Shown here piece by piece: positions 15,426-23,492 of a stretch of DNA of 64,000 bases. Position numbers and translations under genes: made by a program. Below the pieces are notes generated by a model. The model saw only the letters and a list, made by a program, of their open reading frames with translations. It was not told where the DNA came from and made no database searches. The stretch is taken from NCBI GenBank assembly GCA_963717745.1, contig CAVQXJ010000007.1:248001-312000 (forward strand), in the 5' to 3' direction. This DNA is from JACCXG01 sp963717745. Its GTDB lineage: Bacteria > Acidobacteriota > Vicinamibacteria > Vicinamibacterales > 2-12-FULL-66-21. How positions within the stretch are numbered: the first letter of the stretch is position 1; every line of letters begins with the position of its first letter.

Positions 15426-17240
15426 TTAGTCGGCGGCTCTCTTAGGCCGCTGGTTCTGCGCGAGCACGCGCTTGCGCAGCCGGATATTGTGCGGGGTCAC
15501 TTCCACCAGCTCGTCGTCGTTGATGAACTCGATCGCCTGCTCCAGGCCGAGCCGGCGCGGCGGGATCAGGCGCACCGCCTCGTCGGCGGTCGAGGCGCGC
15601 ATGTTCGTCTGCTTCTTTTCCTTGGTGACGTTGACGTCCATGTCCGCCGCCCGCGCGTTCTCGCCGATGACCATCCCCTCGTAGACCGGCGCGCCGGGGT
15701 CGATGAAGATTTCCCCGCGTTCCTGAAGGTTCCAGATCGCGTAGGCGGTCGCGACACCGGTCCGATCGGCGACCAGCACGCCGGTCATCCGCGATTGAAT
15801 GGCGCCGTGCCAAGGCTCCCATGTCGCAAAGAGGTGGTTCATGATGCCGGTGCCTTTGGTCTCGGTCAGGAACTGCGAGCGAAAGCCGATCAGCCCGCGC
15901 GCGGGGATCCGGAACTCCATCCGGATGCGGCCGCTGCCGTGGTTGACCATCTTGGTCATCGTGCCCCGGCGCATGCCGACCTGCGCGATCACCACGCCCT
16001 GGAACTCCTCCGCGACGTCGATGACCAGATCTTCCACCGGCTCCATCACCCGGCCGCCGACTTCGCGCGTCACGATGTCGGGGCGCGAGACCTGCAGCTC
16101 GAAGCCTTCGCGGCGCATCATCTCGATCAGGATCGACAGCTGGAGCTCGCCGCGGCCGAGCACTTTCATCTGCTCGGGCGTGTCGGTCGGTTCGACTCTG
16201 ATGGACACGTTGCCGAGCAGCTCGCGTTCGAGCCGGTCCTTGATCTGACGTGAGGTGACGAACTGGCCGTCGCGTCCCGACATCGGCCCGGTGTTCACCC
16301 CGAAGATCATCGACACCGTCGGCTCGTCGACGGCAATCGGCGGGATCGCCAAGGGATTCTCGGGATCGGCGATGGTTTCGCCGATCGTGATCTCGTCGAT
16401 CCCGGCCAGACACACGATGTCCCCTGCCGCCGCCTCATCGATGTCCACCCGTCGCAGCCCCTCGAAGGCGAATAGCTTCGTCACCTTGGTCGGCTGCACC
16501 TTCCCGTCGAGCTTGCAGACCGCGACCATATCGCCGACCCGCACCCGCCCGTTGAAGATCCGGCCGATGGCGATGCGTCCGAGATAGTCGCTGGCGTCGA
16601 GGTTGGCGACCAGCAGCTGGAGGGGGGCCTGAGGATTCCCACGCGGCGGGGGCACGTGATCGATGATCGCCTCGAAGAGCGGCCGCAGGTCCTCGCCGGC
16701 CACGTCGGTCGAGAGCGACGACGTGCCCGCCTTGGCGCTGGTGTAGAGCACCGGAAAATCCAGCTGGTCTTCGACCGCGTCGAGGTCGATGAAGAGGTCG
16801 TAGATCTCGTTCAGGACTTCCTGGATTCGCGCGTCGGGCCGGTCGATCTTGTTGATGACGATGATCGGAGTCAGGCGCCGCTCGAGCGCCTTGCGCAGAA
16901 CGAAGCGCGTCTGCGGCAGCGGCCCCTCCGAGGCGTCGACCAGGAGCAGCACGCCGTCGACCATCGACAGCGTCCGTTCGACTTCTCCGCCGAAGTCGGC
17001 GTGGCCCGGGGTGTCGACGATGTTGATCAGCGTCTCGTGATAGTGGACGGCGGTGTTCTTCGCGAGGATGGTGATGCCGCGCTCGCGCTCGAGGTCGGTG
17101 TTGTCCATCGCCCGCTCGGCCACCCGCTCGTTGGCGCGAAAAATGCCGCTCTGGCGCAGCAGGGCATCGACCAGCGTGGTCTTGCCATGGTCGACGTGAG
17201 CGATGATGGCGACATTCCGCCGCAGCGGATTGGCCACCAT
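15426..17240 (-). CDS. typA: Translational GTPase TypA/BipA
   Basis: Ribosome-associated GTPase of the EF-G/LepA group, involved in 50S assembly and stress adaptation. G1 is AHVDHGKTTLVDALL, switch region GITILAKNT, G3 DTPGHADFGGEVER, G4 NKIDRPDA. The BipA-type C-terminal domain (KEKKQTNMRASTADEAVRLIPPR) and final INDDELVEVTPHNIRLRKR are present, so the protein is full length (604 residues). I prefer the ATG at 17240 (MVANPLRRNVAI) because GGAAGA lies 9 bases upstream; an in-frame ATG at 17267 adds nine residues. Repeat elements flank the gene on both sides: A1 after the stop and A2 before the start. Confidence 0.96.
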   Translation of the reverse strand: MVANPLRRNVAIIAHVDHGKTTLVDALLRQSGIFRANERVAERAMDNTDLERERGITILAKNTAVHYHETLINIVDTPGHADFGGEVERTLSMVDGVLLLVDASEGPLPQTRFVLRKALERRLTPIIVINKIDRPDARIQEVLNEIYDLFIDLDAVEDQLDFPVLYTSAKAGTSSLSTDVAGEDLRPLFEAIIDHVPPPRGNPQAPLQLLVANLDASDYLGRIAIGRIFNGRVRVGDMVAVCKLDGKVQPTKVTKLFAFEGLRRVDIDEAAAGDIVCLAGIDEITIGETIADPENPLAIPPIAVDEPTVSMIFGVNTGPMSGRDGQFVTSRQIKDRLERELLGNVSIRVEPTDTPEQMKVLGRGELQLSILIEMMRREGFELQVSRPDIVTREVGGRVMEPVEDLVIDVAEEFQGVVIAQVGMRRGTMTKMVNHGSGRIRMEFRIPARGLIGFRSQFLTETKGTGIMNHLFATWEPWHGAIQSRMTGVLVADRTGVATAYAIWNLQERGEIFIDPGAPVYEGMVIGENARAADMDVNVTKEKKQTNMRASTADEAVRLIPPRRLGLEQAIEFINDDELVEVTPHNIRLRKRVLAQNQRPKRAAD

Positions 17241-17282
17241 GGTCGAGGTTCTTCCGGTTCCGGGCATCTCGCCAGTATACCG

Positions 17283-17500
17283 AGCGCGGCCTTTCGGCCG
17301 CGCCGTTTGTCAAATCCCAAGCACCAAGCTCCAAATCCCAGCCACTCCCAAGATCCAAATCCCAAATGCAACTCCTAACTCCCAACTCCCAACTCGCCAC
17401 CCCGACGCTGAGCATCGTTGGGATTTGGCGTTTGGGAGTTGCCTTTGGGATTTGGGAGTTGGGAGTGGTTGGAGCTTGGGATTTGGAGCTTGGGATTTAA
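17283..17500. repeat. Heptad-repeat inverted element, family A, copy 2
   Basis: A short GC hairpin (GCGCGGCCTTTCGGCCGCGC, 17284-17303) precedes the element. The left arm 17312-17395 has four 7-base units, the decamer AGCCACTCCC (17340-17349, one change from copy 1), then further units. The right arm mirrors it, with GGGAGTGGTT at 17461-17470 and four outer units to 17498. The loop near 17396-17418 contains GACGCTGAGC, similar to the copy 1 loop. It lies upstream of typA and directly downstream of the beta-barrel gene, so unlike copy 1 it does not separate convergent genes. Confidence 0.9.
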
Positions 17501-17506
17501 TGACCC

Positions 17507-18082
17507 CTATTTCACCTTGAACGTAACCCCACCGTAGAGTCGCCAATGGTCCGGGGCGATGTCGGTGGCCTGGAAACGGCGCAGGTCGGCGCGCGCCTGC
17601 CAGCGATCGTTGAGCGCGTACTTCACGCCGCCGCCGAAATTGACGGTGAACTCCGTGGACGAGAGGTCCGGATACAGGGCCAGCACGTCCGGGTTCTTGA
17701 CCTCGAAGGCGCTGCGTTCCAGGCCGAGGCCGAGGGTGGCGTAGGGCGTGACGTACTGGGTGTCGAAATGATAAAGCGCGTTGGCGCTGAAGGTCGAAAT
17801 CGACCAGTCGACGTCGGCGTTGTCGCCCGCCACATCGAACAAATGGCCGATCTCCCCCTCGAACCCGAGGTTGCGGGTCCAGTCGTACGACGCCGCGACG
17901 CCGAGGCCGAGCGAGTTGGCGGGCGCCGGATCACCCATGCCGATTGAGGTGTGAAGAAACGGCGTCACTGACCAGGTGTTCGACTCGGGCAATGATTGTG
18001 CGGCGGCGGAGGCCGCCCCGACGAGCAGCGCCACCGTCGCTAGAACAGGGCGGCAGGTTCGCAACCAGAGGACATCTCTCAC
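17507..18082 (-). CDS. Small outer-membrane beta-barrel protein
   Basis: 191 residues: signal peptide (VLATVALLVGAASAAAQ) then alternating amphipathic strands rich in aromatic residues (TWSVTPFLHTSIGMG, LGVAASYDWTRNLGFEGEIG, LYHFDTQYVTPYATLGLGLE, FTVNFGGGVKYALNDRW) and a terminal strand WRLYGGVTFKVK ending in an aromatic-rich pattern. This matches an eight-stranded OmpA/OmpX-like barrel without a periplasmic domain. The start is GTG 18082 with AAGGAGGAA about 9 bases upstream. A pore or adhesion role cannot be told apart. Confidence 0.8.
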   Translation of the reverse strand: MRDVLWLRTCRPVLATVALLVGAASAAAQSLPESNTWSVTPFLHTSIGMGDPAPANSLGLGVAASYDWTRNLGFEGEIGHLFDVAGDNADVDWSISTFSANALYHFDTQYVTPYATLGLGLERSAFEVKNPDVLALYPDLSSTEFTVNFGGGVKYALNDRWQARADLRRFQATDIAPDHWRLYGGVTFKVK

Positions 18083-18153
18083 GAATCAATTCCTCCTTGA
18101 CGCTGAATTACGTAGATTGGACGGGGATCGGTGCAAAATGGCTGCCTTTATTG

Positions 18154-18362
18154 CCGAGCGCGGCCTTCGGCCGCGCCGTCGTCAAATCCCAAGCATCCAA
18201 GCTCCAAAGCCCAACCACTCCCAACGCCCAAATCCCAACTGCAACTCCCAACTCCCAACTCCCAACTCCCCGACGCCGCGCGACATTGAGGATTTGGGCT
18301 TCAGATTGGGGATTTGGGCGATGGGAGTGGTTGGAGTTTGGGATTTGGAGCTTGGGATTTGA
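18154..18362. repeat. Heptad-repeat inverted element, family A, copy 3
   Basis: As in copy 2, a GC hairpin (GCGCGGCCTTCGGCCGCGC) comes first, then the left arm from 18184 with four units, the decamer AACCACTCCC at 18213-18222 and five or more further units ending in four AACTCCC repeats. The right arm is more decayed inside but keeps GGGAGTGGTT (18323-18332) and four outer units to 18360. It occupies the divergent gap between the beta-barrel gene and the sigma factor. The four AACTCCC units make a minus-strand G-quadruplex motif with 4-base loops. Confidence 0.9.
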
Positions 18363-18376
18363 CACACTTCTCGATC

Positions 18377-18400
18377 AACCCGCCAGCGATCGCCTGCGTC
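18377..18400 (+). promoter_or_regulatory. Possible ECF sigma promoter upstream of the sigma factor gene
   Basis: AAC at 18377-18379 and CGTC at 18397-18400 are 17 bases apart, resembling the -35 (AAC) and -10 (CGTC) cores of ECF-group promoters. ECF sigma genes are often autoregulated. The match is short and could be chance. Confidence 0.25.
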
Positions 18401-18461
18401 ATACGAATGACACGCCGGCCGTCACTCGTCACGATGCGGGTGGAGGCCCGGCAAGCCCTGA

Positions 18462-19034
18462 ATGGCTGATTCGGATTTGATCACCCGTGCGGCGGGCGGT
18501 GACGCCACCGCGTTTCAGGCGCTTGTCGAGCGTCATCGATCGATGGTGTATCGCGTCGCCTATCAGTTCGCCGGCAATCATTTCGATGCCGAGGACATCG
18601 CCCAGGAAGTCTTCATCAAGGTGTATCGCTCGCTCGACAAGTTCCGGCAGGACGCGCAGCTCACCTCCTGGATGTATCGAATCGTCATGAACGCCTGTAT
18701 CGACCATCGCCGCCGGACGCTGCCGGCGGGGGCGGCGCCGTTCGGTGAAGAGGCAGAACAGAAAATGATGAATACCGTGGAGGAGAGGCCGGGCCCGGAG
18801 GAGCGGGCGTATGCCGGCGAGCTGGGCCAGGTGCTCGAAGCTGAAATCGCCCGGTTGCCCCCAGGGCAGCGGGTCGTCTTCATCATGCGGCACCATCAGG
18901 GATTGAAGCTCGGTGAGATCGCCGAGGCGCTCGGCCTCGCGGAGGGAACGGTCAAGCGGCAGTTGCACGCCGCGGTGCACCGGCTGCGGCATGCCTTGAG
19001 CCACGCGAACGTCACCACGGGAGAACGCGCATGA
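18462..19034 (+). CDS. ECF-family RNA polymerase sigma factor (RpoE-like)
   Basis: 190 residues with region 2 (FQALVERHRSMVYRVAYQF ... DAEDIAQEVFIKVYRSLDKF ... SWMYRIVMNACIDHRRR) and region 4 (LPPGQRVVFIMRHHQGLKLGEIAEALGLAEGTVKRQLHAAVHRLR). There is no region 1 or 3, as expected for group 4 sigma factors. It directs RNA polymerase to a stress or envelope regulon. The next gene, a zinc-finger anti-sigma factor, overlaps its stop by 4 bases (ATGA), giving the classic sigma/anti-sigma pair. The third gene of the operon, a secreted HEAT-repeat protein, may be the sensed or controlled envelope component. Confidence 0.93.
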   Translation: MADSDLITRAAGGDATAFQALVERHRSMVYRVAYQFAGNHFDAEDIAQEVFIKVYRSLDKFRQDAQLTSWMYRIVMNACIDHRRRTLPAGAAPFGEEAEQKMMNTVEERPGPEERAYAGELGQVLEAEIARLPPGQRVVFIMRHHQGLKLGEIAEALGLAEGTVKRQLHAAVHRLRHALSHANVTTGERA

Positions 19035-19828
19035 CATGCGATGTTCAGGCCGCTGGAACCATCGAGCTGTATTTCTACGGCGAGCTGCCGCAGGCGGAAC
19101 GGGCGGCGGTCCAGGCCCACGTGAGCGGATGTCCGGAGTGCCGGCAGGCGCTCGACGATCTATCGGTGATTCGCGCGGCGTTGGCTGGACGCCCCGACGT
19201 GGCGACGCCGCCGGGCGGCGACTGGTCCGGGTTCATGGGACGGCTGAACGCGGCGGTCGTGGCGGAGCAGTCACGCCCCGTGGTCGAGGCCGGCGATTCC
19301 GTCGACACGACGATGGGTTCACGCACATCGGCCGGCCGCCGGCTCGCTCCATATCTGGCGCTGGCGGCGACGCTCGCGCTGGCCGCCGCCGGGGTGGTCG
19401 CCGTGCTGCATCAGCGTGCCGCGACACGCGAGACCGTCTCCCTGCTTCGTCCCGCCCCTGCGCCCGCTCTGTCGCCAGCCGTGCTCCCGGCGAGCCGGAC
19501 GACGGAGCCGGATCCCGCGCTGATGGCGGTCAGCGGGCAGCACTTCGAGCGTTCGAAGCTGGTGGTGCTGGGACTCACCACCAAGACCGGGCGCCATGAC
19601 GATTGGTCCTACGAACGCGGACTGGCGTCGTCGCTGTTGGGCGAGACGCGGTTGTATCGGCTGGCGGCTGAGGAGCGCGGCATGCAGCCGCTCGCCGACG
19701 TGATGGGCGATCTCGAGCTGGTGCTGCTGCAGGCGTCGATGGCGGACGACCCGACCGAAGCGTCCCTCCATCAATTGCAGCGGCTGATCCAGCGCCGCGA
19801 TCTGCTGACCAAGATGGATGCCTACTGA
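19031..19828 (+). CDS. Membrane anti-sigma factor with zf-HC2 domain
   Basis: 265 residues. The N-terminal anti-sigma domain has the ZAS signature with His in QAHVSGCPECRQAL (HxxxCxxC), preceded by YFYGELPQAER, so it can hold the sigma factor at the membrane. One transmembrane helix (LAPYLALAATLALAAAGVVAVL, about residues 100-122) leads to a periplasmic domain of about 140 residues with a long helical region (ETRLYRLAAEERGMQPLADVMGDLELVLLQASMADD). Release would normally need proteolysis or a conformational change of this outer domain. The start overlaps the sigma factor stop (ATGA). Confidence 0.88.
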   Translation: MTCDVQAAGTIELYFYGELPQAERAAVQAHVSGCPECRQALDDLSVIRAALAGRPDVATPPGGDWSGFMGRLNAAVVAEQSRPVVEAGDSVDTTMGSRTSAGRRLAPYLALAATLALAAAGVVAVLHQRAATRETVSLLRPAPAPALSPAVLPASRTTEPDPALMAVSGQHFERSKLVVLGLTTKTGRHDDWSYERGLASSLLGETRLYRLAAEERGMQPLADVMGDLELVLLQASMADDPTEASLHQLQRLIQRRDLLTKMDAY

Positions 19829-19867
19829 GTGCGAGTGGGCAGGGGACGCGCGATATCCGAGGATGCG

Positions 19868-21058
19868 ATGAAGAACTTTGGTGTGGTGGGAGTGTTCGTG
19901 CTGGCGCTGCTCGCGGGCGGCGACGCGGTGTGGGCGACGCCGATGCCGGCCGAATCCGCGCGGATGTCGCGCGCCAAGGATTTGATCTCCGACGATCAAT
20001 GGACCGCCGCGATTCCGGTCCTCCGCGCGGCGGCGGCCGATCCGAAGGAGCCGAACAAAGACGAGGCGCTGTTCTGGCTGGCGCACAGCCAGAATCAGGC
20101 CGGCGATCTCGCCGACGCGGTCGAGAGCATCCGTGCGCTGCAGCGCGGCCATCCGAAGAGCCGATGGTCGGGCCCGGCCGGGTCGCTGATGATCGAGCTT
20201 GCGCAGAAGCTGGGTCGCCGGGACGTGCTGTGGAGAACGGCGGTGCCGCCGCCCGTGCCGCCCGAAGCACCGCCCGCGCCCCCTGCGGGGAGTCCACGCC
20301 TGCGTCGTCCTCGTCCGGCGCCACCTGTGCCTCCGCCCGCGATGGCCGCTCCTGCACCCCCGGCGCCGCCGGAACAGCCGGCGCCGCCCCCGCCGCCCGC
20401 GATGTGGTTCGCCGAGTCCTACGCGCCGGGTGCGGATCTCCGGGTGCAGGCGCTCGGCCGGTTGATTCAGACCGACGCCCAGAAGGTGATTCCGATCCTG
20501 CGCAGCATCGCTTTGGAAGCGTCCAATCTCGGAGCGGCGCGCGGCGCGGTGTTCGTGCTCGCGCAGTCGCGCAATCCGCAGGCGCAATCCATCGTGATCG
20601 ACGTCGCCAAGTCCGGTGCGGAATCGGTCCGCCTGGCGGCGATTCGCGAGCTCGGCCGCTTCGGCGGTCCCGACGTGGCGCATGCCCTGCTCGAGGTCTA
20701 CTCGACCGCCAACGCGCCGGTGAAGCTGCAGGTCGTGGTCTCGCTCGGCGAACGTGCTGACGCAGCGTCGCTGTTCCGGATCGCCCAGGCCGAGAACGAC
20801 GACCGCGTGCGCGACGCCGCCATCCTCACTCTCGGGCGGGCCGGCGGTCGTGAGCAGCAGCGAGTGCTGTTCTCGCGCGCCTCCCGCGACACCCGGCGGG
20901 CGATCGTCCGCAGTCTGTTCCTGGCGCGCGACGACGACAGCCTGATTGCCCTGGCCGGGCAGGAAACGGACCCCACCGTGCGAGCCGAGATGCTGACCCG
21001 GCTGCGGACGATTGGCACGCCGAAGGCGAAGGCGTACGTCGAGTCAGTGAAGAAGTAG
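19868..21058 (+). CDS. Secreted TPR/HEAT-repeat protein with proline-rich linker
   Basis: I place the start at ATG 19868, with GAGG just upstream and a good signal peptide (VGVFVLALLAGGDAVWA); the frame is open back to 19829. The mature protein has an N-terminal helical repeat region resembling YbgF/TPR (DEALFWLAHSQNQAGDLADAVESIRAL), a Pro/Ala-rich linker of about 60 residues, then HEAT-like units (VRLAAIRELGRFGGPDVAHALLEVYS; VRDAAILTLGRAGG; TVRAEMLTRLRTIG). It is probably a periplasmic scaffold. It follows the anti-sigma gene by 39 bases and is likely cotranscribed. No catalytic motif is seen. Confidence 0.75.
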   Translation: MKNFGVVGVFVLALLAGGDAVWATPMPAESARMSRAKDLISDDQWTAAIPVLRAAAADPKEPNKDEALFWLAHSQNQAGDLADAVESIRALQRGHPKSRWSGPAGSLMIELAQKLGRRDVLWRTAVPPPVPPEAPPAPPAGSPRLRRPRPAPPVPPPAMAAPAPPAPPEQPAPPPPPAMWFAESYAPGADLRVQALGRLIQTDAQKVIPILRSIALEASNLGAARGAVFVLAQSRNPQAQSIVIDVAKSGAESVRLAAIRELGRFGGPDVAHALLEVYSTANAPVKLQVVVSLGERADAASLFRIAQAENDDRVRDAAILTLGRAGGREQQRVLFSRASRDTRRAIVRSLFLARDDDSLIALAGQETDPTVRAEMLTRLRTIGTPKAKAYVESVKK

Positions 21059-21081
21059 CCAGTCCGGTATCATCGACCTCG

Positions 21082-22602
21082 ATGGTGCCGTCCGACAATC
21101 CGCTCCTCGACAATCTGCGCATCGAACCGACGCCAGGGGCGACGACGCTCGTCATCTTTGGCGCCTCCGGGGATCTGACCAGGCGCAAGCTCCTGCCGGC
21201 GGTGCACAGCCTTTCGCGCGGCCAGCGGTTGCCGGCCCGATTCTCCGTGATCGGCGTCGCCCGCAGCGCGATGAGCGACGAGCAGTTTCGGCAGCAGATG
21301 CAGGACAGCCTCCGCGAGTTTGCGAAGATCGACGGGGGCAGCGACGAGGTGACGCGGTCGCTGCAGGCGCAGATGTACTTCGTCTCCGGCGAGATGGACG
21401 ATCCCGCCCTGTACGAGAGACTCGACGCGCGCCTCCGCGAGATCGGTTCGGAGGGCGTGCTCTTTTATCTGGCGATCCCGCCCTCCGTGTACGGCCCGGT
21501 CGTCGAAGCGCTGGGCAAAGCCGGACTGGCCGGCACGCCGGAGACCGGATGGCGCCGCCTGATCGTCGAGAAGCCGTTCGGCACCGACCTGGCCAGCGCG
21601 CAGAGTCTCAACGCGCTGCTGCACCGCCACTTCACGGAAGAGCAGATCTTCCGCATCGATCACTACCTCGGCAAGGAGACCGTCCAGAACCTGATGGCGC
21701 TGCGGTTCGCCAACGGGATGTTCGAGCCGATCTGGAACCGGCGCTACATCGACCAGGTGCAGATTACCGCCGCCGAGACCGTCGGCGTCGAACGGCGCGC
21801 GTCGTACTACGAGGGGGCTGGCGCGCTGCGCGACATGGTGCAGAACCATCTCATGCAACTGCTGGCGCTGGTCACGATGGAACCGCCGACGGAGTTCACG
21901 GCCGCCAGCGTGCGGGATCGGAAGATGGACGCGCTGCTCGCCGTGCAGCCGGTGGTGGGGAACGGCACCGACACGCCGGCGGTCGTGCGGGCCCAGTATC
22001 GCGAAGGGTGGGTGAGCGGTGCGGAAGTGCCCGCCTATCGATCGGAGCCGGGGGTCGCGCCAGACTCGACGACCGAAACCTTTGTCGCGCTGCGGCTGAA
22101 CCTGGACAGCTGGCGCTGGGCCGGGGTGCCGTTTTATCTCCGCACCGGCAAGCGGCTCCCGAAGCGCACCACCGAAATCGCCATCCAGTTTCACCGGCCG
22201 CCGCTGCAGATTTTCAAGCGGGTGAGCCCGACCCCGCTGCCCTCGGACCTGCTGGTAATCAATGTGCAGCCGGACGAGGGGATCTCATTGCGGTTCAACG
22301 CCAAGATTCCCTCGACCCGGATGCAGGTGGCGCCCGTGATGATGAACTTCCATTACGGCACGACCTTTCAGGGAGAAGTGCCGGAAGCCTATGAGACGCT
22401 GCTGCTCGACGCGATGCTCGGCGATCCCACACTGTTCGCCCGCCACGATTTCGTCGAAGCGTCGTGGGCGTTGATTACGCCGATCAACGAGATGTGGCGC
22501 GCCAGCCGCGCGCCGGTCCCGACCTACGAGGCCGGCGAATGGGGCCCGCCCGAGGCGGACGCACTGATTGAAAAGGATGGTCGCCGATGGAGAACGCTGT
22601 AG
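21082..22602 (+). CDS. zwf: Glucose-6-phosphate 1-dehydrogenase
   Basis: Oxidises glucose-6-phosphate to 6-phosphogluconolactone with NADP+ at the entry of the oxidative pentose phosphate pathway. 506 residues, normal length. The nucleotide-binding site is VIFGASGDLTRRKLLPA near the N-terminus; the substrate/catalytic signature RIDHYLGKE places the active histidine at about residue 194; EKPFGTDL comes before it. A second conserved block is RAQYREGWV. The last 16 bases overlap opcA, which encodes the activator of this enzyme, so the two are made together. Confidence 0.96.
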   Translation: MVPSDNPLLDNLRIEPTPGATTLVIFGASGDLTRRKLLPAVHSLSRGQRLPARFSVIGVARSAMSDEQFRQQMQDSLREFAKIDGGSDEVTRSLQAQMYFVSGEMDDPALYERLDARLREIGSEGVLFYLAIPPSVYGPVVEALGKAGLAGTPETGWRRLIVEKPFGTDLASAQSLNALLHRHFTEEQIFRIDHYLGKETVQNLMALRFANGMFEPIWNRRYIDQVQITAAETVGVERRASYYEGAGALRDMVQNHLMQLLALVTMEPPTEFTAASVRDRKMDALLAVQPVVGNGTDTPAVVRAQYREGWVSGAEVPAYRSEPGVAPDSTTETFVALRLNLDSWRWAGVPFYLRTGKRLPKRTTEIAIQFHRPPLQIFKRVSPTPLPSDLLVINVQPDEGISLRFNAKIPSTRMQVAPVMMNFHYGTTFQGEVPEAYETLLLDAMLGDPTLFARHDFVEASWALITPINEMWRASRAPVPTYEAGEWGPPEADALIEKDGRRWRTL

Positions 22603-23432
22603 CGGTTCAGACGCTCGGCCGGGCCCGCACGGCAACCGTCGTCGCGGTCGGGCCAGCCGACCGGCTGGCCGACGTCGTCGCTACGTTGGCCGCCGAAGAC
22701 GAGGCCGGGGCGCTGCAGATCGTCCGCATCGCCACCGAGGGGACTCCGGCCGGGGGTGATGAGGAGCGGCCGGGGGTCGTCACGATCGCGGGGCTGAAGC
22801 CCGAGTACGTGAACAACGCGATCGCGGCGGTGCGGCTGTCGAGCCTGCCGACGATCGTCTGGTGGCGTGGGGGCCCGGCCGAGGGGCTGGAGGGCGTCGC
22901 CTCACTGGCCGACCGGGTGATTCTGGACACCGCCGATCCCTGGCCGTTCTGGTCGAGGATTCCGCCGCTCTTCGAACAGACGGCCTTCACCGACCTGCGC
23001 TGGGCCCGCCTCACGCGCTGGCGCGCGGCGCTGGCGCACTTCTTCGATCTTCCCCGCGTCAGGGCGAGCGCGGCCGACTTCAGCTCGCTCTCGATCGCGG
23101 CCGCGGACCGGGCCCAGGCCGCGCTCTTCGCGGGTTGGCTCGATGCGTCCCTGGGCTGGCGCGGACGGGTGCGCGCGGCATTCGTGCCGTCGAGCGTTGC
23201 CTTCGAGTCGGTGACGCTCCGCTGCAGTGCCTGCGAGCTGGTACTCCAGCTGCTCCCAAACAGCACATGCCTGTCGGCCGAAGGCCGGGTTGCCGACGAT
23301 CTGATCGCCTCGCGCGTCGTCTCGCTGGGCAGCCAGTCGCTGTCGACGCTGCTGGCCGAGGAACTGCGCATCCGCTCCCGCGACGTCGCCTTCGAACGGG
23401 CGCTCGCGCGCGCCTTGGATCCCCGCTCTTAG
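22587..23432 (+). CDS. opcA: Glucose-6-phosphate dehydrogenase assembly protein OpcA
   Basis: 281 residues, recognised by its position directly after and overlapping zwf and by family-like segments: PTIVWWRGGPAEGLEGVASLADRVILDTADPWPFW and FTDLRWARLTRWRAALAHFFD. OpcA is an allosteric activator and assembly factor of G6PDH, best known in cyanobacteria and actinobacteria, where it is redox-sensitive. Cysteines here (CSACELVLQLLPNSTC) could carry such control, but this is inference. After the stop a solo heptad-repeat arm begins. Confidence 0.88.
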   Translation: MENAVAVQTLGRARTATVVAVGPADRLADVVATLAAEDEAGALQIVRIATEGTPAGGDEERPGVVTIAGLKPEYVNNAIAAVRLSSLPTIVWWRGGPAEGLEGVASLADRVILDTADPWPFWSRIPPLFEQTAFTDLRWARLTRWRAALAHFFDLPRVRASAADFSSLSIAAADRAQAALFAGWLDASLGWRGRVRAAFVPSSVAFESVTLRCSACELVLQLLPNSTCLSAEGRVADDLIASRVVSLGSQSLSTLLAEELRIRSRDVAFERALARALDPRS

Positions 23433-23434
23433 CT

Positions 23435-23471
23435 GCGGACAACGGACAGCGGGTCGCGGATAGCGGATCGG
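23435..23471. repeat. Solo heptad-repeat arm, family F-like (GCGGACA-like)
   Basis: Five back-to-back 7-base units (GCGGACA, ACGGACA, GCGGGTC, GCGGATA, GCGGATC) occupy most of the 60-base gap between opcA and the acyl-CoA ligase gene. The words resemble the arms of the element at 7837-8012. I find no matching inverted arm close by. Confidence 0.65.
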
Positions 23472-23492
23472 CTGTGGTAGCTTTTCCCGCGC

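Noticed and set aside
15228..18362. CRISPR array, suggested by regular repeats
   Set aside because: Units are 7 bases, contiguous, degenerate and arranged as inverted arms; there are no unique spacers and no cas genes.
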